A stretch of 64,000 bases of DNA from Myxococcus xanthus (GCF_900106535.1 NZ_FNOH01000009.1:283931-347930); one strand, 5' to 3'; positions 53,060 to 63,919 are shown, numbered from the stretch's first letter. Translations and numbers: made by a program. The notes: generated from the sequence alone by a model not told the origin.

Positions 53060-54046
53060 TCAGTCAGCCGCCCAGGCGTTCTTGTTGGCGGACCACTCCA
53101 GCTCGTCTTCCAGGCTGTGCGACAGCATCTCCGCCTCCACGAAGGACAGGTCCAGCGCACGTCCGTTGAAGTACACGGAGGGCGTGCCGCTGATGCCCGC
53201 CGCACGCCCCTGGCTGCGGTAGCCGTCCAGCTCTTCCTTATACGCGTCCGTCTTCAGCAGCGCCGCCAGCTTCGCGCCATCCAGGCCCAGCGACGTCGCC
53301 AGGGCGGCAATCGCATCGGGCTTGAGGTTGGACTGGTGCTCGAAGAGGGCGTCGTGCATCTGCCAGAACTTGCCCTGATCCCTCGCCCACAGCGCCGCCT
53401 GGGCGGCCGGCTTCGCGTTGGCGTGCATGGACAGGGGGAACGGCAGGTAGCAGAAGCGCACCTGCTGCGCGTGCTTCTTGGCGAAGGCCTCCAACACCGG
53501 GCGAGCCTTGGCGCAATACGGGCACTCGAAGTCGGAGAACTCCACCACCGTCACCGGCGCGCCGGCCGGGCCCATGCACATCCGGTCATCCACCTTGAAC
53601 TGCGCCCGCGGGTCGCGGAAGGCGGAGTAGTACGTCGACAGGGAGAGGATGACCTCGGTGGCCGGGCTGCCCTCGGACACCCTCCGCGCGGCCAGCTGCG
53701 CCATGCGCCGGGCGTGCTTGCAGGGAGTGTGCGACTTCAGACAGGCGCCCAACGTGTGGGGGCAGCCGCAGTAGCAGAACTCGTCATTGAAGACGGTGGC
53801 CAGCTCCCGCTTCGCCGTGGGCGACAGCGAGGAGAAGTCCATGCCCGGGATGCCCGACACGGCGGTGGCCGGGTCCACGGGCGCGGCGGCGGGCTCGGCC
53901 GGGGCCGGAGCGGCGGAAGCTTGCGGGGCGGGCGACGCCGACTGCCCCCCCGTCGGGGCCGCGCTCTCGGGGTTCTTGCACCCTGGGGCCGTCAGGACCG
54001 CGACGGCCAGCAGGGGAACGACACGCTTCCAGCAGAAAAGGAGCAC
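53060..54046 (-). CDS. DsbA-like thioredoxin-fold lipoprotein with N-terminal Cys cluster
   Basis: Lipoprotein of about 328 aa; GTG at 54046 is the only start that yields the signal VLLFCWKRVVPLLAVAVLTAPGC, with lipidated Cys23. After a Pro/Ala linker comes a Cys-rich module (CYCGCPHTLGACLKSHTPC, five Cys), then a DsbA fold with the redox motif ECPYC in VVEFSDFECPYCAKARPV and cis-Pro in GISGTPSVYFNGRALD. It probably oxidises or isomerises disulfides of exported proteins. The Cys module before the thioredoxin domain resembles that of some metal-handling proteins and could accept electrons or bind a metal. Confidence 0.82.
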   Translation of the reverse strand: MLLFCWKRVVPLLAVAVLTAPGCKNPESAAPTGGQSASPAPQASAAPAPAEPAAAPVDPATAVSGIPGMDFSSLSPTAKRELATVFNDEFCYCGCPHTLGACLKSHTPCKHARRMAQLAARRVSEGSPATEVILSLSTYYSAFRDPRAQFKVDDRMCMGPAGAPVTVVEFSDFECPYCAKARPVLEAFAKKHAQQVRFCYLPFPLSMHANAKPAAQAALWARDQGKFWQMHDALFEHQSNLKPDAIAALATSLGLDGAKLAALLKTDAYKEELDGYRSQGRAAGISGTPSVYFNGRALDLSFVEAEMLSHSLEDELEWSANKNAWAAD

Positions 54047-54118
54047 GCGGCGGGTCTTAGCGACGCGCGGGGGGCTTGTAAAGCAACGCCAGCCTTGGCA
54101 GGGAAGCGCCTGTTCATC

Positions 54119-55180
54119 ATGCCCAGAGTCCTGCTGCTGCATACCGGGGGTACGCTCGGAATGGCCGGGGGGCGCCCGTCCGCCCTGAAGCCCGCGGCCT
54201 TCTTCAAGACGCTCAAGGCCCGCGTGCCGGAGCTGTTCGAGCTGGCCGACATCGAGTTGGAGCTGTTCAGCAACCTGGACAGCTCGGAGATGCAGCCGGA
54301 GCTCTGGAGCCGGATGGCCGCGCACCTCCACGCGCGCCTGCCCCACTTCGACGGGGCCGTGGTGACCCATGGCACGGACACGCTCGCCTACACCGCGAGC
54401 GCCCTCTCCTTCATGTTGCGCAACCCGCCCTGCCCCGTGGTGTTGACGGGTTCGCAGCGGCCGTTGGGCAAGATTCGCTCAGACGCGCGGCTCAACCTCA
54501 TCGACGCGGTGCTGTCCGCGCTGCACGGGCCCCGCGAGGTCACCATCTGCTTCGACTCGCGCCTGTACCGAGGCAACCGGGCGCGCAAGGTGAAGGTGTC
54601 CGAGTACGACGCCTTCGACAGCCCCAACTTCCCCGTGCTGGGCACCCTGGGCGTGGACACCACCTTCGAGCCGGGCCTCAAGTCCCGCGGGGCCTTCCGC
54701 CTCTACGAGCGGTTGGACGCCAAGGTCTTCCTCCTCAAGGTGTACCCGGGGCTGGACCCCGCGCTGCCGCTCCAGTTGCTACCGCACGTCCGGGGACTGG
54801 TGCTGGAGGCCTACGGGGCAGGTAACTTCCCCATCGCCCCGGAACTGGGGCGCTCGCTGACGCCCCTCTTCCTCCAGGCGCGCGAGCGGGGCGTCCCCGT
54901 GGTGGTGGTGAGCCAGGCGCACCGGAATGGCGTGGACCTTTCCTTGTATGAGTCCGGAGCGGCGGCACTGGAGGCCGGGGCGATGGGCGGCGCGGACATG
55001 ACGCCGTCGGCGGCCCTGGTGAAGCTGATGCAGGGGCTGGCCTACCACTCCGGCTCGTCTGGGGCCCTGGCGCGCTACATCCAGACCCCGGTGGCCGGAG
55101 AATTGACCGTCGGAAGGCCGACAGTCGCTCCGGAGGCCCCCGCCGGCCCCCCCGCCACTCGGCGGCCCCGAGGAGAGTAG
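54119..55180 (+). CDS. L-asparaginase (type I-like)
   Basis: Amidohydrolase of 353 aa. Active-site signatures are VLLLHTGGTLGMAGG (first catalytic Thr) and AVVTHGTDTLAYTASAL (second Thr with Asp); TGSQRPLGKIRSDARLNLIDAV matches the family. It hydrolyses Asn to Asp and ammonia, with no signal peptide and hence a cytoplasmic location. The C-terminal ~20 residues are a Pro/Ala tail. Divergent from the DsbA-like gene with 72 bases between starts. Glutaminase side activity cannot be excluded. Confidence 0.9.
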   Translation: MPRVLLLHTGGTLGMAGGRPSALKPAAFFKTLKARVPELFELADIELELFSNLDSSEMQPELWSRMAAHLHARLPHFDGAVVTHGTDTLAYTASALSFMLRNPPCPVVLTGSQRPLGKIRSDARLNLIDAVLSALHGPREVTICFDSRLYRGNRARKVKVSEYDAFDSPNFPVLGTLGVDTTFEPGLKSRGAFRLYERLDAKVFLLKVYPGLDPALPLQLLPHVRGLVLEAYGAGNFPIAPELGRSLTPLFLQARERGVPVVVVSQAHRNGVDLSLYESGAAALEAGAMGGADMTPSAALVKLMQGLAYHSGSSGALARYIQTPVAGELTVGRPTVAPEAPAGPPATRRPRGE

Positions 55181-55228
55181 TGGAGAGTCGGGCAGTATGC
55201 TTGCCGCCGCGAAAAGGCGGCCCGTAAG

Positions 55229-56152
55229 ATGGGTGCCGCGATGTCCGAGGAGAAAACTTCCGTCCATTCGATTTCGGACCTGCTGGGCAGTGCCCAGCAG
55301 CAGAGCGCCTATCTGATCGTCATCAGCGCCAAGTCCGCGGCGGGCATCGGGCGCATGTTCAAGCTGGACCGCTCCGAGGTCGTCCTGGGGCGCAGCTCCG
55401 AGGCGCAGTTCCAGGTCGAGGATGACGGCATCTCCCGCAAGCACGCCAAGGTGGTGGCGCTGGGAGACGGCCGGTTCCAGTTGGTGGACCTGGCCAGCAC
55501 GAACGGGACGTACCTCAACGGCCTGAAGGTCAACGCCGCCCCGCTCTACGACGGCGACAAGATCCAGATCGGCTCCAACACCGTCCTCAAGTTCTCCATC
55601 CAGGACGCGCTGGAGGAGCAGTACCAGCGCAGCATCTATGAGTCCGCCACGCGTGACGGCCTCACCCGCGTCTACAACAAGAAGTACTTCCTGGAGACGG
55701 TGCGCAAGGAGTTCAGCTACTGCCTGCGCCACCGGGTGCCGCTGTCGCTGGTCCTCTTCGACGTGGACCACTTCAAGAAGATCAACGACGCGTATGGCCA
55801 CCCGGCCGGTGACTACGTGCTGACGCGCATCGCCCAGCGGGTGAGCGACACGGTGCGCACCGAGGACCTGCTCGCGCGCTACGGCGGCGAGGAGTTCGCG
55901 CTGATGCTGCGCGAGTCCGCCGAGGACCAGGCCCTGGCGTGCGCGGAGCGCTGCCGGTACGCCGTGGACAAGGCCGACTTCGTCTTCAGTGGCACGCCCA
56001 TCAAGGTGACCATCAGCCTGGGCGTGGCCACGCTGCTGGACTCGGACTTCTCCCAGCCCGAGGACCTCATCGCCGCCGCGGACAAGTACCTGTACCGGGC
56101 CAAGCGCGCGGGCCGGAACCGCGTGGACGCGAAGGCCATCAGCGGGCTCTGA
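55229..56152 (+). CDS. FHA-domain diguanylate cyclase
   Basis: Protein of 307 aa. An N-terminal FHA domain (about 35-125; VVLGRSSEAQFQVEDDGISR, LVDLASTNGTYLNGLKV) reads phospho-threonine on partners, and the C-terminal GGDEF domain (about 140-300) carries the catalytic RYGGEEFALM. This pairing links Ser/Thr kinase signalling to cyclic-di-GMP output. There is no RxxD inhibitory site at the usual position five residues before GGEEF. Start could also be four codons later (55241). Confidence 0.9.
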   Translation: MGAAMSEEKTSVHSISDLLGSAQQQSAYLIVISAKSAAGIGRMFKLDRSEVVLGRSSEAQFQVEDDGISRKHAKVVALGDGRFQLVDLASTNGTYLNGLKVNAAPLYDGDKIQIGSNTVLKFSIQDALEEQYQRSIYESATRDGLTRVYNKKYFLETVRKEFSYCLRHRVPLSLVLFDVDHFKKINDAYGHPAGDYVLTRIAQRVSDTVRTEDLLARYGGEEFALMLRESAEDQALACAERCRYAVDKADFVFSGTPIKVTISLGVATLLDSDFSQPEDLIAAADKYLYRAKRAGRNRVDAKAISGL

Positions 56153-56174
56153 GTTTCGGGCGCGGCCCCCGCGC

Positions 56175-57788
56175 CTACTGGCCGAAGCCCAGTCGCCGTA
56201 GCGCCTCGCGCGATACGTGCTTCACATGGGAATCCGGGTCGCGCGCCGCTGCGTCCGATAGCGCGGCCGCCGCCTGCGCTCCGCCAATCCGGCCCAGCGC
56301 CGTTGCCGCGGCCACCCGCACAGCGGCCTCCGTGTCCTCCCGCAGGCACCCGGCCAGCGCCTTCACATGTGACGCGCGGCCAATCTGCTCCAGTGCCTCG
56401 GCGGCGGCGGTGCGCACCACCCCATGTTCCGACTCCAGCAGCATCGCGGCCTCATCGCCTCGGGACGTCTGCCGTTGAAGCGTCAGCAACTCCAGTGCGG
56501 CGCTCACCACCTCGGGAGCCCCGTCCCTCAGCGCACGCGTGGTGGCCTCCGACACTCCCGGCTGCCGCGTCGTCAAACCGCTCAAGGCCCGCACGGCACC
56601 TGCCCGCAGCAACGGCTGCGCATCTGTCAGAAACGGCTCCACCGAGGACACCCGGTCCCGAGCCCCCTCGCTACAGTCCGCCAGTTGCGCCAGCGCGGCC
56701 CCTCGGACGGATGCGGCCAGCGCCTTGTCCCGCGCCGTCCCCAGGAAGAACGCCACACACCCCTTCTCCCTCGCCATGGCCTCCAGCCACGGCCGAGCCT
56801 GCATCGCATCACTCGACTCGATGCGCCGCTCCGCCGCCGTGCGCAGCGGGACGCCTTCAGCCTCGGCCAGCGCCCGCGCCGCATCCCGGCGCACCCACCG
56901 GTCGGAATCGCCGAGCGCCCGCTCCAGCTCCCGCATCGCCAGCGGCCCATACACTCGCAACGACTCCACCGCGCGTCGGCGCTGAAGTGGATCCGCCACG
57001 GTCAGCTCCGGCTGCATGCCCTCCAGCTCCTTCGAATACACAGCGAAGAGCCGGTTGATGCGCGCCTCCTCCGCGGGCTTCGCCTCATCCAGCAGCATCC
57101 GTCCCACCGACGACCGGCTGCGCCCGGCCACCACCTTGAGCGCGCTGGCGCTGACCGCATCCACGCTCTCCGGCCGCGCCGCCATGGCGTCCAGCAGGAC
57201 GCGTGCGGGCTTGCGGCTCAGGAACCCGGCCAGGTGGGCGAGCGCCGAGCCCCGAACCGCCAGGTCCTCCGCGTACAGCTCCAGCTCCAGCGCCTCGCGA
57301 ATGGCATCCCTCCGCCCCCACACGCGGGCCGCGGCATTGGCGCCGCGAGGTCCGGCATCTCGCAGGAACTTCGCGGAGGAAGCCCCGGCCTCCGCCGCGG
57401 CGCGAGCCGCCGTCAGACACGCCGTCAGGTTGGACGACACCGGCTCCGCCATGACCCAATCCGCCAGGGCCCGGCGATCCGTGACGCCCTGACGCCTGGC
57501 ATCCGCGCGCACCGCCGCCCACCTCACCCGCCAGTCCGGGTCCTTCATGGCGGAGACAAGCGGCGCCCGGGGAATGGGCCGCTGCCCCGCCAGGCCCTGC
57601 ACCCAGGAATCCACGCGGCCGCCCGGCAGGCAGCTGCCACAGGTCCGAGCGCGCAGGGATGGATCCGTCACGTGCCGCTGGCAGGACATCCAGCATTCTC
57701 GGGTCGGGGTCCCACCTTGCTGCTGGCCGGTCGTCAGGAGTACCACCAGGAGGAGGGCTGGGCTCACGAGGCGGACAGTGTAGTCCAT
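56175..57788 (-). CDS. Exported HEAT-repeat protein with N-terminal Cys motif
   Basis: Protein of 537 aa. Signal MDYTVRLVSPALLLVVLLTTG, then a four-Cys segment (CWMSCQRHVTDPSLRARTCG, then SCLPGG) of the zinc-finger or disulfide type. The rest is HEAT repeats, for instance DWRVRWAAVRADARRQGVTD, RWVRRDAARALAEAEGVPL and AVRVAAATALGRIGGAQAAA. Likely a periplasmic scaffold. Its C-terminus, ending VSREALRRLGFGQ, converges on the FHA-GGDEF gene. Confidence 0.85.
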   Translation of the reverse strand: MDYTVRLVSPALLLVVLLTTGQQQGGTPTRECWMSCQRHVTDPSLRARTCGSCLPGGRVDSWVQGLAGQRPIPRAPLVSAMKDPDWRVRWAAVRADARRQGVTDRRALADWVMAEPVSSNLTACLTAARAAAEAGASSAKFLRDAGPRGANAAARVWGRRDAIREALELELYAEDLAVRGSALAHLAGFLSRKPARVLLDAMAARPESVDAVSASALKVVAGRSRSSVGRMLLDEAKPAEEARINRLFAVYSKELEGMQPELTVADPLQRRRAVESLRVYGPLAMRELERALGDSDRWVRRDAARALAEAEGVPLRTAAERRIESSDAMQARPWLEAMAREKGCVAFFLGTARDKALAASVRGAALAQLADCSEGARDRVSSVEPFLTDAQPLLRAGAVRALSGLTTRQPGVSEATTRALRDGAPEVVSAALELLTLQRQTSRGDEAAMLLESEHGVVRTAAAEALEQIGRASHVKALAGCLREDTEAAVRVAAATALGRIGGAQAAAALSDAAARDPDSHVKHVSREALRRLGFGQ

Positions 57789-57815
57789 CCGACTTAGCCT
57801 TTTCGTCCAGCGTCC

Positions 57816-57843
57816 TTGCGTTTTCCCTCTCAGTGGGTCATAC
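57816..57843 (+). promoter_or_regulatory. Possible sigma-70 promoter of rpsU
   Basis: TTGCGT, 16 bases, TCATAC. Moderate match to the housekeeping consensus, 57 bases before the start codon, in the only gap upstream of rpsU. Confidence 0.3.
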
Positions 57844-57899
57844 CCGCTGCCCCTTTTGATCTACACCCACATCTACGTACGGCGGAAGGAGGTGACTGC

Positions 57900-58094
57900 A
57901 TGCCCGGTATCCGAGTGAAGGAAGGAGAGTCCATCGAGAGCGCCCTCAAGCGTTTCAAGAAGGCCACCGAGAAGGCTGGAATCCTTTCCGAGATCCGTAA
58001 GCGCGAGCACTACGAGAAGCCTTCCGTGAAGCGGAAGAAGAAGGCCCTCGCCGCCAAGAAGCGCGCTGTGAAGAAGGCCCGCAAGTCGTTCTAG
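57900..58094 (+). CDS. rpsU: 30S ribosomal protein S21
   Basis: Protein of 64 aa with the S21 pattern: [20 protein letters not shown], then [20 protein letters not shown] and a basic tail. It joins the small subunit near the anti-Shine-Dalgarno of 16S rRNA. Its own ribosome site, AAGGAGGTGA at 57886-57895, is a full complement to that sequence. It opens the rpsU-yqeY-dnaG-rpoD run, a variant of the classic macromolecular synthesis operon. Confidence 0.97.
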   Translation: MPGIRVKEGESIESALKRFKKATEKAGILSEIRKREHYEKPSVKRKKKALAAKKRAVKKARKSF

Positions 58095-58198
58095 GCGCGT
58101 GCCTCGCGCGTGGAGCCGGGGCGCCACCGATGTCAGGTGCCCTGGCTCCCGCCGTCGAAGTCCCCCTGAACAACGTCTTACCCTCCGGAGCTGCGACC

Positions 58199-58657
58199 AT
58201 GGCCACCCTGAAGGAGCGGATCGACGCGGACCTGAAGGACGCGATGCGGTCCAAGAACGAGCTGACGCTCAGCGTGCTGCGGATGCTCAAGAGCGCGGTG
58301 AAGTACAAGGAAGTGGAGCCCGGCGCGTCCGCACTGGATGACGCGGGAGTCCTCACCATCATCGCCGGCCTCATCAAGCAGCGCCGTGATTCCGTGGAGC
58401 AGTTCAAGACGGGTGGCCGCCCGGAGCTGGCGGAGAAGGAAGAGGCTGAAATCAGCATCCTTCAGAACTACCTGCCCAAGCAGCTGACCGCCGACGAGCT
58501 GGCCGCCGAGGTCCGTGCCGCCATCGCCGAGACGGGCGCCAAGGGTCCCAAGGACATGGGCGCGGTGATGAAGAACCTGAACGCCAAGATTCACGGCAAG
58601 GCGGAAGGCCGCGCCATCTCCGAGGCCGTGAAGTCCGAGCTCGCGAAGCTCTCTTGA
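58199..58657 (+). CDS. yqeY: GatB/YqeY-domain protein
   Basis: Protein of 152 aa matching YqeY: MATLKERIDADLKDAMRSKN, LSVLRMLKSAVKYKEVE, EKEEAEISILQNYLPKQLTA and MGAVMKNLNAKIHGKAEGRA. The family shares the tRNA-binding tail of GatB (amidotransferase subunit), but the role of stand-alone members is not settled. The ATG has ggag ten bases upstream; a longer start at 58130 is unlikely. Located between rpsU and dnaG, as in many bacteria. Confidence 0.93.
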   Translation: MATLKERIDADLKDAMRSKNELTLSVLRMLKSAVKYKEVEPGASALDDAGVLTIIAGLIKQRRDSVEQFKTGGRPELAEKEEAEISILQNYLPKQLTADELAAEVRAAIAETGAKGPKDMGAVMKNLNAKIHGKAEGRAISEAVKSELAKLS

Positions 58658-58684
58658 GCATTCCACCGTTCTGAGGTCAGCGCT

Positions 58685-58710
58685 GGCGCTGTCGGGAAAC
58701 CGGCGGCGCC
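58685..58710 (+). terminator. Hairpin after yqeY
   Basis: GGCGC/GCGCC arms with inner pairing, 27 bases after the yqeY stop, followed by tttgc. Separates rpsU-yqeY from dnaG-rpoD, at least partly. The gap 58658-58998 has no other clear signal apart from the small frame at 58847. Confidence 0.4.
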
Positions 58711-58846
58711 TTTGCATTGAAGGGCTGGACAGGGATGCGGAAACTTGCTCCCTCGGCCCCTCGTCATTAAGTGCCTGGGTCAGTCCCGCCGTGCCCCCCG
58801 CTCCCCCCAGCGGAAGTCGCGTGCAGGGGCCTCAGGAGTCCACCCC

Positions 58847-59002
58847 ATGCCGCAACCACTCCCTGCCCTCGCGAACGCTCCGGCTTCAGCCCCCATGGGG
58901 ATGATCCGCCAGGTCGGCCGGTGGGCAGGCGACGTCAGCCCTGTCAGGCAGGATGCAGAGGCTGGGCCCGCCCAGGGGTGGGCCAGGGGGTGGGAGTCGT
59001 GA
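58847..59002 (+). CDS. Possible leader peptide coupled to dnaG
   Basis: A 51-codon frame starting MPQPLPALANAPASAPMGMI after aggag (seven bases). Its stop TGA overlaps the dnaG GTG start (GTGA), a layout seen in coupled translation. The Pro/Ala-rich composition could be chance in such GC-rich DNA. No family match recognised. Reported because dnaG itself has only a short-spaced ribosome site. Confidence 0.25.
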   Translation: MPQPLPALANAPASAPMGMIRQVGRWAGDVSPVRQDAEAGPAQGWARGWES

Positions 59003-60810
59003 TTCCGGAGCACAAGATCCAGGAGGTCCTCGAACGGGTGGACCTCGTCGGGCTCATCTCCCGGCATGTCGACCTGAAGAAGGCCGGGCGCGAATGGAAG
59101 GCCTGCTGTCCCTTCCATCAGGAGAAGACCCCCTCGTTCTACGTGGTGCCGGAGAAGCGCTTCTATTTCTGCCATGGCTGCCGCGCGAGCGGTGACGCGG
59201 TGTCCTTCGTCCAGCGCTACCTGGGCAAGACGTTCCTGGATGCGGTGCGGGACCTGGCGCGCGAGCTGGGCGTGGACCTGGAAGCCGAGCAGGACCCCAG
59301 CATGCGGGAGCGGCAGCAAATCAAGGAGGCCACGGACCAGGCCGCCGAGCACTTCCGCGCCATGCTGTGGCAGCAGGACGAAGGCCGCTCCGCCCGCGCC
59401 TACATCGCCAGCCGCGGCGTCTCCGACGAGACGGCCATGGCGTTCGGCCTGGGCTGGGCGCCGCTCGAATGGGCCTCACTGACGGAGCGCTTCCAGAAGC
59501 TGGGCATGCTGGAGTGGGCGGCGAAGGCCGGCCTGGTCCTCAAGCGCAACAGCGGCGACGGCTACTACGACTTCTTCCGCAGCCGAGTGATGGTGCCCAT
59601 CCGCGCGCCGGAGGGCCGCCCCATCGCCTTCGGTGGCCGTCTGATTGGCGCGGATGAAGGGCCCAAGTACCTCAACTCGCGCGAGTCCCGGCTCTACAAC
59701 AAGAGCGAGACGCTCTTCGGCATGGACCAGTCTCGCGACGAGATTCGCAAGCGCAAGGCCGCCGTGCTGGTAGAGGGCTACTTCGACGCCCTTGGCCTCC
59801 ACCAGGTGGGCGTGCGGCACGCGGTGGCGCTGTGCTCCACCAACCTCACCGCCGGACACATGCAGGTGCTGAAGCGCGCCGAGGCCCGCGAGCTGATTCT
59901 GCTGTTGGACGGAGATTCGGCCGGCCTTGCCGCTGTCGAACGGCTTTCCGGTCCCCTGCTCGCCGCGGGAGCGACCGCGCGAGTTGCCCTGCTGCCGCAA
60001 GGGGATGATCCAGACACCTTCGCGCGTCGAGAGGGCCAGGAGGGCGTGGAACGGCTGCTGGAAGGCGCCCACCCGCTCACCAGCCACCTGTTCGCCTCGC
60101 TCCTCCCGGAGGGCAAGGCCGCGAGCTTCGAGGAGAAGATGGCAGCGCTCGAGCGGCTCAAGCCGGTGGTGGGGCAGGTCCCCGTGGGCCTGGTGCGCGC
60201 CACCCTCTTCAGCGCGGTGGCCGAGCACTTCGGCTGGCGGCCTGCGGACGTGGAGGCAGCCCTGCGCAGCAAGGTGCCCCTGCCCAAGCCCGCCGGCGGG
60301 GACGCACCTCCTTCGAGCCCCAACCGCCCCGCCCCGCCCCTGGAGAAGCCGCCCCCCGCGCTGGAGTGCTTCTACGTGGGCGCGGTGTTGAAAGAGCCAC
60401 GGTTGATGGCGCGGGACACCTTCCGCGTGTGTGACGAGCTGTCCCACATGGGCCTGCGCATGGCGCTGGCGCATGCGACGTCGGGACACGGCGCAAATGA
60501 TGCGCTCTTTGAATCCTCGGAAGCCGTGAAGCGCGGCATTGAAAGCGCGCTGCGGCAGCTCCCCTCGGAACCTGTTCCCCTGGAGGCGGCGTTCCTCTCC
60601 ATCTGCAGGGAAATCATGGTGCGGCGCATCGACGAGCGGCTCGTTTATATAAAGCGGGCGACGGAGCAGACGCCGGGGGCGTTCGACCTGACAGAGGAGA
60701 CGCGCCAGCTCCTTGTGGAGCGCGTGGAACTGTTGGCGCTCAAGAAGCGTGTCCTGGAGGAGCTCAAGCCTGCCTCCTCGGGAACAAAGGCGCCCATGCA
60801 ACCGGTTTGA
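58999..60810 (+). CDS. dnaG: DNA primase
   Basis: Primase of about 603 aa, starting at GTG 58999 (alternative GTG 58990). The CHC2 zinc finger is Cys37-Pro-Phe-His40 ... Cys58-His-Gly-Cys61 (CPFHQEKTPSFYVVPEKRFY then FCHGCRASGD). The TOPRIM domain has AVLVEGYFDALGLHQ (catalytic Glu) and LLLDGDSAGLAA (DGD). A C-terminal helicase-binding part follows, longer than the E. coli domain arrangement. It makes the RNA primers for replication. It precedes rpoD by 92 bases. Confidence 0.97.
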   Translation: MIPEHKIQEVLERVDLVGLISRHVDLKKAGREWKACCPFHQEKTPSFYVVPEKRFYFCHGCRASGDAVSFVQRYLGKTFLDAVRDLARELGVDLEAEQDPSMRERQQIKEATDQAAEHFRAMLWQQDEGRSARAYIASRGVSDETAMAFGLGWAPLEWASLTERFQKLGMLEWAAKAGLVLKRNSGDGYYDFFRSRVMVPIRAPEGRPIAFGGRLIGADEGPKYLNSRESRLYNKSETLFGMDQSRDEIRKRKAAVLVEGYFDALGLHQVGVRHAVALCSTNLTAGHMQVLKRAEARELILLLDGDSAGLAAVERLSGPLLAAGATARVALLPQGDDPDTFARREGQEGVERLLEGAHPLTSHLFASLLPEGKAASFEEKMAALERLKPVVGQVPVGLVRATLFSAVAEHFGWRPADVEAALRSKVPLPKPAGGDAPPSSPNRPAPPLEKPPPALECFYVGAVLKEPRLMARDTFRVCDELSHMGLRMALAHATSGHGANDALFESSEAVKRGIESALRQLPSEPVPLEAAFLSICREIMVRRIDERLVYIKRATEQTPGAFDLTEETRQLLVERVELLALKKRVLEELKPASSGTKAPMQPV

Positions 60811-60902
60811 GTTCGCGTTTGTAAGAAACCCTGACTTTGCGGTAGATCGGCCGGCTCGCCCAGGCCTCAAGCCCCTGAATTTGCTCAAGGAGAAGTACCC
60901 GA

Positions 60903-63029
<2,127 letters not shown>

Positions 63030-63055
63030 GCCGGGCTTGAGCTGAGCTGAACGTG

Positions 63056-63085
63056 GGCCCCCGCTCCATTCGTGGACCGGGGGCC
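63056..63085 (+). terminator. rpoD terminator
   Basis: Perfect 8-bp stem GGCCCCCG/CGGGGGCC with a 14-base loop, 27 bases after the rpoD stop, followed by ttcgtgttt. Good intrinsic terminator. Confidence 0.75.
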
Positions 63086-63109
63086 TTCGTGTTTCTAGAG
63101 TCCGGGGCC

Positions 63110-63496
63110 GTGGCGCTCCGAGCGAAGACGAAGACACCGAAGGCAGAAGTGAAGAAGGCTCCCCTCCCCTTCTCCAAGGCGGTGTGGAAGGCGGTCCGGG
63201 CCATTCCGCGCGGGCAGGTGCGCTCCTATGCCCAGGTGGCGCTCTATGCGGGCCGTCCTGGGGCCGCCAGAGGCGTGGGCCGGGAGATGGCCACCCTGCC
63301 CCAGCAGCCCGAGCTGCCGCTGCCCTGGTGGCGCGTCACGCGCTCGGACGGAACGCTGGCGCCCCAGGTGGCCCAGGAGCAGGCACGGCGCCTGAGGGCC
63401 GAGGGCGTGGAGGTGACGCAGCGTGGGGACACCTTCCGCGTGAAGGTGCCCCGCGAGGTGCCGGCCCCTGGACTGGCAACGAAGCGGCAGCGCTGA
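63110..63496 (+). CDS. Alkyltransferase-like (ATL) protein, MGMT family
   Basis: Protein of 128 aa with the DNA-binding domain of O6-methylguanine methyltransferases: FSKAVWKAVRAIPRGQVRSY, AQVALYAGRPGAARGVGREM. The active site that is normally PCHRV is here LPWWRV, so the acceptor Cys is gone. This is the mark of ATL proteins, which flag alkylated guanine for nucleotide-excision repair rather than removing the alkyl group. GTG at 63110 is preferred because the longer frame (63053) would start inside the rpoD terminator. The N-terminus is Lys-rich. Confidence 0.8.
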   Translation: MALRAKTKTPKAEVKKAPLPFSKAVWKAVRAIPRGQVRSYAQVALYAGRPGAARGVGREMATLPQQPELPLPWWRVTRSDGTLAPQVAQEQARRLRAEGVEVTQRGDTFRVKVPREVPAPGLATKRQR

Positions 63497-63575
63497 AGCC
63501 GGGTAAAACGACGCCCCTTGCCAGGACTGCGTACCCGGCGATATGCAATCCGTCACGCGGTTGGTTGGCGCATGA

Positions 63576-63648
63576 GGGCCCTTAGCTCAGCGGTTAGAGC
63601 TGTCGGCTCATAACCGATTGGTCCCTGGTTCGAATCCAGGAGGGCCCA
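63576..63648 (+). tRNA. tRNA-Ile(CAU), the lysidine-modified isoleucine tRNA
   Basis: Full cloverleaf: acceptor GGGCCCT/AGGGCCC, D-arm GCTC...GAGC, anticodon stem TCGG/CCGA with loop ctCATaa (anticodon CAT at 63609-63611), T-arm CCTGG/CCAGG with TTCGAAT, discriminator A. CAT could mean Met or Ile2; the body closely resembles E. coli ileX (GGCCCCTTAGCTCAGTGG) rather than elongator tRNA-Met, so it reads AUA after lysidine modification. CCA is not encoded. Confidence 0.9.
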
Positions 63649-63739
63649 CTCCTCTTAACCCCGCATGGCGCCTCGGGAATCTCCACTGAGGCGCCGGCGC
63701 GGGGAGCCGCCTCCGCCGAGGTCCGCACCACCGGCGCAC

Positions 63740-63919
63740 CATGCGGGCCGCCCACGGCCAGCGGGAGCACCGCTGCAAGGGGCCAGCATTACGTCCCAGG
63801 TGCTCCAGAATCGCTCGCACCCCTCCAGCCTCCTTCACGTACGCCAGCACCCACCGCCTGCCTCCACACCTCACGCAGGCGCATACGTCGAAGTCGAAGG
63901 TCCTCCTAACACTACCCGG
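63740..63919 (-). pseudogene. IS91-type transposase C-terminal remnant
   Basis: The minus-strand frame encodes RRTFDFDVCACVRCGGRRWV, then LAYVKEAGGVRAILEHLG, the C-terminal zinc-ribbon and tail typical of IS91-like transposases. It is cut off by a stop at 63920-63922 upstream and degrades downstream toward the tRNA. The rest of the gap 63649-64000 shows nothing else I can name. Confidence 0.6.

Noticed and set aside
63053..63496. Longer start for the ATL protein
   Set aside because: The first 11 codons would lie in the rpoD terminator hairpin.
63576..63648. tRNA-Met reading of the CAT anticodon
   Set aside because: Acceptor and D-arm match E. coli ileX-type tRNA-Ile2 and not elongator or initiator tRNA-Met.
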